Shown piece after piece: positions 48,780 through 57,008 of a stretch of DNA of 64,000 nt. Below the pieces are notes generated by a model that searched no databases, had not been told where the DNA came from, and worked only from the letters and a program-made list of their open reading frames with translations. The position numbers were made by a program, and so were the translations under genes. The DNA lies in assembly GCA_016235865.1 (NCBI GenBank), contig JACRIK010000012.1, positions 50,448 to 114,447 of the forward strand. Reading direction: 5' to 3'. Position 1 is the stretch's first letter. Each line of letters starts with the position of its first letter. Source of the stretch: Planctomycetota bacterium (GTDB lineage Bacteria; Planctomycetota; MHYJ01; JACQXL01).

Positions 48780-49145
48780 ATGATAATGATGAAAACCCGG
48801 CTGCAAGTGGCGGATAATACCGGAGCTAAGATAGTCAGTTGCATTCAGGTCTTGGGCAGCAGCCACCGGCGTTATGGTTACGTTGGCGATATCATTATCT
48901 GTAACGTCAAGAAGGTCCTGACTACCGGCGATATCAAAAAGGGTGATATCGTGCGCGGGGTAATCGTCCGGACCAGGCAGCCGATGCACCGGCCGGACGG
49001 CACCTATGTCCGTTTTGACCGCAATGCTCTGGTTATCATAGATGACGCCAATAACCCCAAGGGCACCCGGGTGTTCGGTGTGGTGCCGCGCGAATTGAGG
49101 CAGAATTTTATGAAGATAATTTCTTTAGCCACGGAGGTGGTCTAA
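48780..49145 (+). CDS. rplN: Ribosomal protein L14
   Basis: 121 residues, [19 protein letters not shown] to the usual end [21 protein letters not shown] sequence. The family motif around [14 protein letters not shown] and [15 protein letters not shown] is intact. The ATG at 48780 is preferred over the upstream TTG. GGGCAGGA is the likely ribosome site. Confidence 0.95.
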   Translation: MIMMKTRLQVADNTGAKIVSCIQVLGSSHRRYGYVGDIIICNVKKVLTTGDIKKGDIVRGVIVRTRQPMHRPDGTYVRFDRNALVIIDDANNPKGTRVFGVVPRELRQNFMKIISLATEVV

Positions 49146-49148
49146 AAT

Positions 49149-49469
49149 ATGTTCGTTAAGAAGAATGATTTGGTCAAGGTGATTTCCGGTGAAAGCCGCG
49201 GCAAGACCGGCAAGATTATCAGGGTGTTCGCGAAGACCGAGCGGGTGGTGGTCCAGGGCGTGAACCTGCGCTGGAAACACATGAAACGCAGCCAGCAATA
49301 TCCGCACGGCGCCAGAATCCAGAAGGAATTATCCATTCATGTCTCCAAGGTAAAGGTTGTCTGTCCCCAGTGCAATAAACCCACCAAGGTTGGCTATAAA
49401 ATCACCGATTCGGGTGTCAAAAACCGTATCTGCAGAAAATGCACTCAGCCGATAGGGGAAACCGCTTAA
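49149..49469 (+). CDS. rplX: Ribosomal protein L24
   Basis: 106 residues with the KOW motif KNDLVKVISGESRGKTGKI, needed early in large-subunit assembly. The C-terminal half has CPQC and CRKC, a possible zinc pair present in some L24 proteins. It starts three bases after rplN. Confidence 0.94.
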   Translation: MFVKKNDLVKVISGESRGKTGKIIRVFAKTERVVVQGVNLRWKHMKRSQQYPHGARIQKELSIHVSKVKVVCPQCNKPTKVGYKITDSGVKNRICRKCTQPIGETA

Positions 49470-49471
49470 TT

Positions 49472-50011
49472 ATGAATCGTTTATTTGAGAAGTATAAAAA
49501 CGAAGTGGTGCCGATGCTGATAAATGAGGTGCCGCATAAGAATAAAATGGCCGTGCCGCGCCTGGAGAAGATAGTGGTTAATATGGGCGTGGGCAAGGTT
49601 ATAGAGGAGAAGGACCGGCTGGAAGCGGTGGCCAAGGACTTGGCTATTATTACCGGACAGAAACCGGTGTTGACCAAGGCCCGGGTGAGCGTTTCCGGAT
49701 TCAAGCTCCGTAAGGGCGAACTCATCGGCTGCAAGGTGACCCTGCGCCGGGATATGATGTATACCTTCCTGGATAAGCTGACCAGCATCGTCATCCCCAG
49801 GCAGCGTGATTTCCGGGGCTATTCCAAAAAGGCGTTCGATAAGAGCGGCAATTATAATATGGGCGTAAGCGAGCAATCGCTGTTTCCGGAGATTGCCATT
49901 GATAACGTTAAATTCGTCCAGGGCATGGATATTACCATGGTAATAAAGAGTCCGTCCGTGGAATTGTCGTATAAGATGCTTAAGGCGATGGGATTCCCGT
50001 TTAAGGATTAA
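49472..50011 (+). CDS. rplE: Ribosomal protein L5
   Basis: 179 residues that bind 5S r[28 protein letters not shown] and [11 protein letters not shown] are typical. The ATG at 49472 lies two bases after the rplX stop; a longer frame to 49439 would overlap rplX and is less likely. Confidence 0.95.
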   Translation: MNRLFEKYKNEVVPMLINEVPHKNKMAVPRLEKIVVNMGVGKVIEEKDRLEAVAKDLAIITGQKPVLTKARVSVSGFKLRKGELIGCKVTLRRDMMYTFLDKLTSIVIPRQRDFRGYSKKAFDKSGNYNMGVSEQSLFPEIAIDNVKFVQGMDITMVIKSPSVELSYKMLKAMGFPFKD

Positions 50012-50025
50012 GAAAGGATGCTACT

Positions 50026-50211
50026 TTGGCTCGTAAGTGTTTGATAAATAAACAGAAGGCGGAACCTAAATTCAAGGTCCGGAAATATAACCGTTGCCAG
50101 CTCTGCGGCAGGCGGCACGCCTATTACCGCAAGTTTCGGATGTGCCGGATTTGCTTCAGGAACCTGGCCTGGGAAGGTAAATTACCGGGCGTGAAAAAGG
50201 CGAGCTGGTAG
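50026..50211 (+). CDS. rpsZ: Ribosomal protein S14, zinc-binding type
   Basis: 61 residues with two CxxC pairs (CQLC and CRIC), the short zinc form. It starts at TTG (50026) after GAAAGGATG. It keeps the normal rplE-rpsN-rpsH order. Confidence 0.94.
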   Translation: MARKCLINKQKAEPKFKVRKYNRCQLCGRRHAYYRKFRMCRICFRNLAWEGKLPGVKKASW

Positions 50212-50244
50212 AGCCGGTCTGCCGGAATATGTAGGAGAATATTA

Positions 50245-50643
50245 ATGATTGTTACTGACCCGATTGCTGATATGCTGACCCGCATCCGTAATGCGAATAG
50301 AAACCGGATGCCATCCGTGGAAGTGCCGACTTCCAAAGAGAAGAAAGCCATTGCGGAAGTCCTTAAGGAAAACGGTTATATCAAGGATTATAAGTTCATT
50401 GAAGATAAGACCCAGGGCACGCTTAAGATTTACCTGAAATACACGGTGGACGACGAGGCGGTGATTAACAACCTCAAGCGCATCAGCAAGCCGGGCCGGC
50501 GCGTCTATAGGAAGGTTGATAAGATGGAACGGGTGCTGGACGGCTTGGGCATCGCCATTGTCTCAACGCCTAAGGGTATCCTGACTGACCACGAATGCCG
50601 CAAGCTCAAGGTGGGCGGCGAGGTGCTCTGCCATATCTGGTAA
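50245..50643 (+). CDS. rpsH: Ribosomal protein S8
   Basis: 132 residues: [16 protein letters not shown], the middle [14 protein letters not shown] motif ([12 protein letters not shown]) and C-terminal [14 protein letters not shown]. It is the last ribosomal gene here; rplF, rplR and rpsE, which normally follow, are replaced by a site-2 protease gene 12 bases on. Confidence 0.95.
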   Translation: MIVTDPIADMLTRIRNANRNRMPSVEVPTSKEKKAIAEVLKENGYIKDYKFIEDKTQGTLKIYLKYTVDDEAVINNLKRISKPGRRVYRKVDKMERVLDGLGIAIVSTPKGILTDHECRKLKVGGEVLCHIW

Positions 50644-50655
50644 AACTTATTACCG

Positions 50656-51300
50656 ATGTCTGCTGAAACACTATTGTATTTCATTCCATTTTGGACGATA
50701 CTTGCCTTTTCGGTAATTATTCATGAATGTGCCCATGCCATCGCGGCTTATAAATTGGGCGATCCGACTGCTTATTTGGCCGGTCGCATAACGCTGAATC
50801 CTATCAAGCATATTGATATCATCTGGACAATAGTGATTCCATTGGTCACATATTTTGGGGGTGGTTTTATCTTCGGCGGCGCCAAACCTGTTCCTATTAA
50901 CCCTTATAATTTCAGAGATGCCAATAAGGGAATGATGATTAGTAGTTTGGCGGGGCCGCTCTCTAACTTTTCTTTAGCAGTTATTGGTTTTTTTGGGTTT
51001 TTCTTGTCAGTAAAAATATTGCCGTTGACAGGTTTCTTTAGGGAGTTGAATTGGAATATTTTTATGATGATAGTAATTATAAATGTTCTTTTGGGAATAT
51101 TTAATTTGATACCGATACCGCCATTAGATGGTTCCAGAGTTCTGAGATATTTCCTGCCTTGGCATATGAAAGAAGGTTTTGATCGGATTGAGCAGTTCGG
51201 ATTTATTATTGTGATAATTTTTGTAATGAGTGGCGGAACGGCATTTATCGGAAAGATATTATATTGGGTAACGACATTATTGAATTATGTCGCGAGTTAG
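50656..51300 (+). CDS. Site-2 protease (M50) membrane metalloprotease
   Basis: 214 residues with about six membrane helices. IHECAHA is the HExxH zinc site and IPIPPLDGSR the second metal motif (usual NPxPPLDG). These place it in the M50 family of intramembrane proteases. No PDZ domain is present. Base use is A+T-rich next to the ribosomal genes, suggesting that it was inserted into the spc cluster. Substrate unknown. Confidence 0.88.
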   Translation: MSAETLLYFIPFWTILAFSVIIHECAHAIAAYKLGDPTAYLAGRITLNPIKHIDIIWTIVIPLVTYFGGGFIFGGAKPVPINPYNFRDANKGMMISSLAGPLSNFSLAVIGFFGFFLSVKILPLTGFFRELNWNIFMMIVIINVLLGIFNLIPIPPLDGSRVLRYFLPWHMKEGFDRIEQFGFIIVIIFVMSGGTAFIGKILYWVTTLLNYVAS

Positions 51301-51306
51301 CTTGTT

Positions 51307-52506
51307 TTACACTCCGATATCCGTGGGTGCGCGGCCCAGTTCATACAGTAGTTTCAACACGGAATCTATCCTGGTTGTGACTTCATCATCTGTGCCGGCC
51401 CGGTCCGGATAGATTTCATACATCCTGCGGTATTTGATGGGCGTGATATTTATCATCAGCGAATTGGCGCCGGCCATCAGGCCTTCCCGGGCGCCTTTTT
51501 CCTTGTCCAGCGTTTCCAGGGCTGTGGTGACCAGAATCTTGGCGTCCGGGAACATCAATCTGGCCCGGGCAATGGCATTGAGCATCATGGACAGCTTGGG
51601 CTTGGGGTTTTTGCCCATTGGGGTCTGCGGGTGCGGAATAAAAGGCCCGAATGAGAACATTCCGGTTTCGCCGATAGACGGATTGGCGCCCAGAGAACCG
51701 GTTAGTTTGATATTCTCCAGTATGTCCTTGCTCTTCTGGCCGGGCAGGCCGACCAGGAATCCGGTGATGATTAGATAGCCTATTTCCTTGAGTTTCTTTA
51801 TCAGGTCAACCCGGGCGTCCAGTTGCGCGCCGGGCTTGAGTTCGGAATAGACTTTTTTATTGCAGGTTTCAAAGCGCATCAGCACGCCGCGTGCGCCCAG
51901 GTCATAGAGCCGTTTGTACAGGTCAACGCTTCGTTCACCGATGCTCAGGAATATCAGGGTCGGGAATTTCTCCCTGATTTCCTTTACAATGGTATAGAGT
52001 TTATCGTCGTCATACCAGTAATCCTCGCCGGACTGCAGGACCAGCGCCTTGAAACCCAGTTTATTGACCGCGTAATCGACGCTGGCCAGGATTTCTTCGA
52101 TAGTCATCCGGTACCGTTTAACAGCCTGGTTGCTCTTGCGGATGCCGCAATAGAGGCAGTCTTTCGTGCAGTAGTTGGAGAATTCCAGTATCCCGTGGAC
52201 GCAGCAGGAATTGCCCTGGTATTTCTGCCGGGTGGCATTGGCCCGCTCGTAAATGGTCTTGGGGTTATTGGCCAGTTTCTTGTCGGTTTCCTGGAGCTTA
52301 AAGAAGAGTTCCTGCCAGTCCTTGAGGATATCCAGCGCCTCCGGCTCCGGGACCTGGGTGATAATGAATCCGCCCTGGGCATAGACATAGTCGCCTAAGT
52401 TTACATCGACCAGGTCGGTATAGGCCTGTTTCTGCTCGCCGTAATAATCCACCGTGGCGGTCTTGCCTTTCAGCTCAATTATCTTCCCGGGTATTGCATA
52501 ACACAT
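51307..52506 (-). CDS. HypC-like domain fused to HydE/BioB-type radical SAM enzyme
   Basis: 399 residues. The first ~70 start MCYAIPGKIIELKGKTATVD and continue LGDYVYAQGGFIITQV, which is the HypC/HupF chaperone fold including the key N-terminal Cys2. From about residue 80 the protein is a radical SAM enzyme with CTKDCLYCG (CxxxCxxC for the 4Fe-4S cluster), then LQSGEDYWYDDDKL, SIGERSVDLYKRL and MRFETCNKKVYSELKPG, which follow HydE closely (usual RHETA becomes RFETC). HydE takes part in [FeFe]-hydrogenase cofactor assembly, while HypC serves [NiFe] enzymes. No hydrogenase genes are near. A related biotin-synthase-like role is possible. Confidence 0.8.
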   Translation of the reverse strand: MCYAIPGKIIELKGKTATVDYYGEQKQAYTDLVDVNLGDYVYAQGGFIITQVPEPEALDILKDWQELFFKLQETDKKLANNPKTIYERANATRQKYQGNSCCVHGILEFSNYCTKDCLYCGIRKSNQAVKRYRMTIEEILASVDYAVNKLGFKALVLQSGEDYWYDDDKLYTIVKEIREKFPTLIFLSIGERSVDLYKRLYDLGARGVLMRFETCNKKVYSELKPGAQLDARVDLIKKLKEIGYLIITGFLVGLPGQKSKDILENIKLTGSLGANPSIGETGMFSFGPFIPHPQTPMGKNPKPKLSMMLNAIARARLMFPDAKILVTTALETLDKEKGAREGLMAGANSLMINITPIKYRRMYEIYPDRAGTDDEVTTRIDSVLKLLYELGRAPTDIGV

Positions 52507-52609
52507 AGAAAAGCCATTTAATACTTTCCGGCTGATATAATCAAGAAAAATACCTATGATTAGCCAATCTCAACAATATTCTCTTGACTTGGCGCGAGAT
52601 GTTTGATAA

Positions 52610-54037
52610 ATGCTATATTCTATGGAAAACAAAGGCAGAAGACTGGTGGTGGATGATGAAGAAAGCATTTGCACGGTTCTGGCTTCCACCTTAAAAAGGG
52701 AGGGCTATGAGGTCGTTACCGCCACCAGCGCCTCGGAAGGCACGGCCCATTTCCGGAACGCATTTTCCAGCCGCCCGTTTGACACGATTCTTCAGGATAT
52801 CCGGATGCCCGGCATTTCCGGCCTGGATTTAATCAGACAGTTCCAGGAGATAGATCCTTCGGTGATTATCCTGATGATAACGGCGCTGACCGATTTCCAG
52901 ACCGCGATTGAGGCCATGCGCCGCGGCGCCTATGACTTCATCAAGAAACCGTTTGATAACGAGATTGATATCAAGCCGGCGGTCGAACGGGCGATGCAAC
53001 TGCGGCGGCTCCACCAGAATCACAAGGAATCGCCCGAGACATTTAATTATTTCAAGATTATCGGGACCACGTCCCAGATGAAAGAAATATATGGCCTGGT
53101 GCGCCGGGTGGCCGCTACGGACAGCACGGTTCTGATACAAGGCGAAAGCGGCACGGGCAAGGAGCTGATTGCCCGTTCCATTCATAACCAATCCAGCCGA
53201 TTTTCGGAATCGTTCCTGAGCGTAAATTGCGGCGCCTTCTCGGAGAATCTCCTGGAGAGCGAACTCTTCGGGCATGTCAAGGGTTCTTTCACCAGCGCCA
53301 TTGCCGATAAGAAAGGTCTTCTGGAAGTGGCTAATAAAGGCACTTTTTTCCTGGATGAGGTTTCGGAACTCTCGACCGCCTTGCAGGTCAAGCTGCTGCG
53401 GGTGATTGAGACCAGGGAATTTATGCCGGTCGGAAGCACGGAGCATAAGCGGGCTGACGCCCGTTTTATTGCCGCCACTAACACCGATTTGCAGGAACAG
53501 GTCAAGAACGGTAATTTCCGCGAGGATTTATTCTACCGGCTTAATGTAATTTCCATTATGCTGCCGCCGCTCCGGGAACGCAAAGACGATATCCCGCTGT
53601 TGGTCGGTTATTTCCTGGCCAAATACAATAAGCTGATGAAGAAGGATATCAAAGGGCTGGCGGACGATGTGATGGAATCATTGATTGGTTATTCCTGGCC
53701 CGGCAATATCAGGGAGCTGGAGAATGTCATCCAGCGCGGCATGGCGCTGACCGAAGGGGCGATGATAACCTCGGCCAACCTTAATCTGATGCCGGTGGCG
53801 CGTGGCAAGGCAACACCGGTTGCTGGTAAGGAAAAGCCGGGTTCTGGCGATGCGGTTATGCATGCGCTCTCGGCCGGCGGTGTAAACCTGAGGCAGAAGA
53901 TAGAGGATATGGAGCGTAATTATATCAAGGCGGCATTGCAGCAGGGAAAATGGAATCAGAGCGTGGCCGCCAGATTATTGGGTTTGAATATCAGGACTTT
54001 GCGGTATAAGCTAAAGAAACACAAGTTAGATAAATAA
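52610..54037 (+). CDS. NtrC-type sigma-54 response regulator
   Basis: 475 residues. Receiver domain (1-120) with acidic pair D15-D16, phosphoacceptor D63 in QDIRMPG and FIKKPF; AAA+ domain with Walker A GESGTGKE and Walker B TFFLDEV; C-terminal Fis-type HTH (NQSVAARLLGLNIRTLRYKL). The GAFTGA loop that touches sigma-54 reads GSFTSA, an unusual change. No sensor kinase lies beside it. dnaX starts three bases after the stop. Confidence 0.9.
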   Translation: MLYSMENKGRRLVVDDEESICTVLASTLKREGYEVVTATSASEGTAHFRNAFSSRPFDTILQDIRMPGISGLDLIRQFQEIDPSVIILMITALTDFQTAIEAMRRGAYDFIKKPFDNEIDIKPAVERAMQLRRLHQNHKESPETFNYFKIIGTTSQMKEIYGLVRRVAATDSTVLIQGESGTGKELIARSIHNQSSRFSESFLSVNCGAFSENLLESELFGHVKGSFTSAIADKKGLLEVANKGTFFLDEVSELSTALQVKLLRVIETREFMPVGSTEHKRADARFIAATNTDLQEQVKNGNFREDLFYRLNVISIMLPPLRERKDDIPLLVGYFLAKYNKLMKKDIKGLADDVMESLIGYSWPGNIRELENVIQRGMALTEGAMITSANLNLMPVARGKATPVAGKEKPGSGDAVMHALSAGGVNLRQKIEDMERNYIKAALQQGKWNQSVAARLLGLNIRTLRYKLKKHKLDK

Positions 54038-54039
54038 TT

Positions 54040-55176
54040 ATGCCTAATTCATATACGGTGATAGCCCGCCGTTACCGGCCGCAGGTTTTTGATGAGGTTA
54101 TCGGACAGGAATATATTACCACCACCCTGAAAAACGCCCTGACCGAGAATAAAGTGGCGCATGCTTATATCTTTGCCGGCACCCGCGGGGTGGGTAAGAC
54201 ATCGCTGGCCCGGATATTTGCCAAAGCGCTTAACTGCAAGGATGGACCGACCGCCGCGCCCTGCAACAAGTGCGAGTTCTGCAAATCCATCGCCGAGGGT
54301 AGTGACCCTGATGTGATAGAGATTGACGCGGCTTCCCAGACCGGCATAGACGATATCCGCCTGCTTCAGGAGAGCATTGGTTATATTCCGCTCCGGGCGA
54401 AATACAAACTCTATATTATGGACGAGGCCCATCAATTATCCAAGAATGCCTTTAATGCGCTGCTTAAGACCATTGAAGAACCGCCGCCGCACGTGAAATT
54501 TATCTTCGCCACCACCGACCCGAATAAGCTTCCGGATACCATACTTTCCAGGTGCCAGCGCTTTAATTTCCGGCCCATTCCCGGTAAAAAGATATATGAG
54601 CAGTTGGCTAAGATTTGCGATACCGAGAAGTTTACCTGCAAACCGGAAATTATCACGGCCATTGCCAAGCTGGCCCATGGCTCTATGCGCGACGCCCAGA
54701 GCTTGCTGGACCTGGCCATATCGTCCTACAGCGATAAGGCCACTGTTTCCGACCTGGGGTTTCTTTCCGACGCCGCCTCTTTTGACATGGTATTCAAATT
54801 ATCAGATGCCATAGCGAAATATAAGCTGGATGAGGTCGTTTCTGTTATTGAAGTGGTATTCAAAGAAGGCAAGGATACTAATGCCTTTATTGAGCAGATG
54901 GTGGAACACTTCTGGCATCTCATCCTGATTCAGATATCTTCCGCCCGGATAGACCTTTTGGAAGAAGAGATTATCGAGAATAAAGAACGCCTGAAAGAGC
55001 AGGCGAAGGGGTTCAGGGTGGATGCGCTGATTGATTTTATTTCTATTCTCCTGGAAACCAAACGGAACATAAAAGAAACGGTCAATAACCGCCTGCATCT
55101 GGAGTTTGTTTGCCTTAAACTGGCCAAGTTGCTTAAGGAGCAGTCAGAAAGGCCGCAGGGCGGAGTTAAGCGGTAA
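54040..55176 (+). CDS. dnaX: DNA polymerase III gamma/tau, N-terminal part
   Basis: 378 residues covering the three AAA+ domains of DnaX. Present are YRPQVFDEVIGQ, P-loop GTRGVGKTS, a zinc module with CNKCEFC, MDEAHQLSKNAFNALLK and SRCQRFNFRPI. The frame stops at 55176, just after the domain III collar (RLHLEFVCLKLAKLLK). The next ORF in another frame carries what looks like the missing tail. DnaX is the motor of the clamp loader with HolA (22 kb). A short, gamma-like protein is therefore made. Confidence 0.93.
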   Translation: MPNSYTVIARRYRPQVFDEVIGQEYITTTLKNALTENKVAHAYIFAGTRGVGKTSLARIFAKALNCKDGPTAAPCNKCEFCKSIAEGSDPDVIEIDAASQTGIDDIRLLQESIGYIPLRAKYKLYIMDEAHQLSKNAFNALLKTIEEPPPHVKFIFATTDPNKLPDTILSRCQRFNFRPIPGKKIYEQLAKICDTEKFTCKPEIITAIAKLAHGSMRDAQSLLDLAISSYSDKATVSDLGFLSDAASFDMVFKLSDAIAKYKLDEVVSVIEVVFKEGKDTNAFIEQMVEHFWHLILIQISSARIDLLEEEIIENKERLKEQAKGFRVDALIDFISILLETKRNIKETVNNRLHLEFVCLKLAKLLKEQSERPQGGVKR

Positions 55177-55186
55177 TATAGTCGCT

Positions 55187-55795
55187 ATGAATACTAATGA
55201 CACCTTGCCGCCTTTAGACGAATTTACGCCGGCCCGTCCCGAACCGCCAAGCCGGGAAGGTAATGATGCTTCATTGTTAGATGAGCAGGGTAAAAGGGGG
55301 CTTTGGAACCAGATACTGGCGCAGATAAGAATTCTCCATCCGGTCAAGGTCTACCCTTATATCAAAGAGGGGCAGTTCATCAGTGTTGACAACGAGGAAA
55401 TTGTAATCGGTTTCCCCAAAATTTACAACTTCCACCGGAGCCGGCTGGAAGATGTCAATGTAAAAGAAGAAGTGGAGCGGATAGCCGCAAAGGTGAGTGG
55501 CTTGAAGATAAGCGTTGTTTTGGTGACCGTTGGCGGTAACGGCTCTGACGGCGAGATAAGCAGAGAACCGCTTATTCCGATCGGAGAGTCCGCAGAAATA
55601 ACCGCAAAAACCGCTTCGGTTTCATCAAATCAGGCGGATAAAAAAACTGGTGGTATTTCCGCTAATCCTAAATCTACCAGCTGTCTTGCGGGCGATGATG
55701 AAAGGCGATTGAGGGAAAAAGTCCTGCAGGATGAACGGGTCAGAAAGATACTGGAGGTATTTGAGGGTAAGCTGGTCAAGGTTAAGAAATCTTAA
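55187..55795 (+). CDS. DnaX C-terminal (tau tail)-like protein, separate ORF
   Basis: 202 residues from the ATG at 55187, ten bases after dnaX stops and in the +1 frame relative to it. LWNQILAQIRILHPVKVYPYI, IVIGFPKIYNFHRSRLED and the ending KILEVFEGKLVKVKK match the C-terminal domain of longer bacterial gamma/tau proteins. Between them is a Ser/Thr-rich linker (about 130-170). A longer in-frame start at 55106 would overlap dnaX but its extra residues are not DnaX-like. No strong ribosome site precedes the ATG. Either a real split gene, a +1 frameshift near the dnaX stop, or an assembly error. Confidence 0.75.
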   Translation: MNTNDTLPPLDEFTPARPEPPSREGNDASLLDEQGKRGLWNQILAQIRILHPVKVYPYIKEGQFISVDNEEIVIGFPKIYNFHRSRLEDVNVKEEVERIAAKVSGLKISVVLVTVGGNGSDGEISREPLIPIGESAEITAKTASVSSNQADKKTGGISANPKSTSCLAGDDERRLREKVLQDERVRKILEVFEGKLVKVKKS

Positions 55796-56103
55796 TGATG
55801 GTGGCCGTTAAAATGGAACCCGCATTTCTTATGGGGCATGATCAAATCGCGGTCTTTTATGTCCTTCGGGTTTATCGGGAATGTCTTGCAGACATTGCTG
55901 CGCAAATCGTAGATTTTACAATGGAGCGTGCCGTTATCCCCTTTAAGGGCCGGGCATTTGAACATTATGGCGCAACAGGCGCCGCAGCGCCGGCATTCGC
56001 CTTCGCGGACGGACAGGGCCACTCTGGTTTTATTGGGCCTTAAATAGACCAGGAACATCCGCCTGATTTTTCCCCAGGCCAGAACTATTTGCTTCTTCGG
56101 CAT
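55792..56103 (-). CDS. YkgJ-type cysteine-cluster protein
   Basis: 103 residues. CRRCGACC, then CPALK, CKIYDLRSNVCKTFP and late KKCGF are the Cys pattern of the YkgJ/CxxCxxCC family, thought to bind iron or zinc. The end overlaps the tau-tail ORF by four bases on the opposite strand. A His-rich tail (FNGHHH) could add a metal ligand. Function unknown. Confidence 0.82.
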   Translation of the reverse strand: MPKKQIVLAWGKIRRMFLVYLRPNKTRVALSVREGECRRCGACCAIMFKCPALKGDNGTLHCKIYDLRSNVCKTFPINPKDIKDRDLIMPHKKCGFHFNGHHH

Positions 56104-56181
56104 CGCCTTACTTTATAAGTGTGACATAAAAAAGCAAGAAAACTTGATATTATTTATGAGAAATGTTAAGGTTATAACTAC

Positions 56182-57003
56182 ATGAAGAAACTATTGATTG
56201 TTCTGGGTTTTGTATTCATTTTCAGCGTGATGGCTCACGCAGAGGATGGTTTGCCTGATTTGATCTGGATTCTGACCAGTCATAAGGACCCGGAGATGCG
56301 TGCGGATGCCGCCACCATACTCGGAAGCAGCAAGGGCAAGTCTGCTGTAAAACCCCTGATAGATGCGCTGGCTGATGAGAGCGAGAGCGTTCGGGTTGCT
56401 GCGCATAAGTCGCTGGTGAAAATCACCAAGCAGGACCTGCCGCTGGAAGCCGACAAATGGCTTGAATGGTGGGATAAATCAGGCAGCCATATCTACGAGA
56501 ATATCGTCGCCGGAAGCCAGGAAATGGTGAAACTCAAGTCATATCTCAACGTGGCTTTTATTGTCATGATTTTGGAGCTGGTTTTCATCATTCTTTTTAT
56601 CATCGTCTTCAGCTTTATGGGCGGGGCCAAGATAAAGGAGATGAAGGAAATCAACCGACGGGCTGAGAGTTACATTGCCGATGCGGACGGCGTTTCCCGG
56701 CGGTTTGAACAGCTCATCGAGGATACCGAACGCCGGCGGAATGAAATGAACCTGTATTTCGACAAACTCCGCAACGATATCACTCTTTTCGTTGGCAAGC
56801 TTAGGGAAGACAATCAGAGCGAGATTGAACGTTTTGCCGACCTGATTAACCAGAATCTTGAGCACTCGCTGCGCGAAGCCAGCCGGACCCTCAGGGAAAA
56901 ATCCGAGGCGGAATTACGACAGACCCTGACCCTGCTCAAAGATGATTTGGGGAATTTGGTCCGGAAAACCGTAGCTGAGCAATTAAAGCAGAATAAGGTC
57001 TAA
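56182..57003 (+). CDS. Exported HEAT-like protein with membrane helix and coiled coil
   Basis: 273 residues. A signal peptide ends near MAHAED (18-23), a small HEAT-type domain follows (about 24-95), then one membrane helix (LNVAFIVMILELVFIILFII, near 122-145) and a long charged coiled coil to the C-terminus. The coiled coil should be cytoplasmic. Similar in style to the HEAT protein at 40342. Starts six bases before murC's neighbouring unit ends are reached, so it is probably co-transcribed with murC. Role unknown. Confidence 0.75.
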   Translation: MKKLLIVLGFVFIFSVMAHAEDGLPDLIWILTSHKDPEMRADAATILGSSKGKSAVKPLIDALADESESVRVAAHKSLVKITKQDLPLEADKWLEWWDKSGSHIYENIVAGSQEMVKLKSYLNVAFIVMILELVFIILFIIVFSFMGGAKIKEMKEINRRAESYIADADGVSRRFEQLIEDTERRRNEMNLYFDKLRNDITLFVGKLREDNQSEIERFADLINQNLEHSLREASRTLREKSEAELRQTLTLLKDDLGNLVRKTVAEQLKQNKV

Positions 57004-57008
57004 TTCTA

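Noticed and set aside
52829..53446. Minus-strand ORF of 205 codons within the NtrC-type gene
   Set aside because: It is antisense to a clear AAA+ gene and has no recognisable domain.
55106..55186. Longer start of the tau-tail ORF overlapping dnaX
   Set aside because: The extra residues do not resemble DnaX and the region is already coded in the dnaX frame.
54040..55795. E. coli-like -1 programmed frameshift in dnaX
   Set aside because: The tail ORF is in the +1 frame and I saw no A-AAA-AAG type slippery site near the stop.
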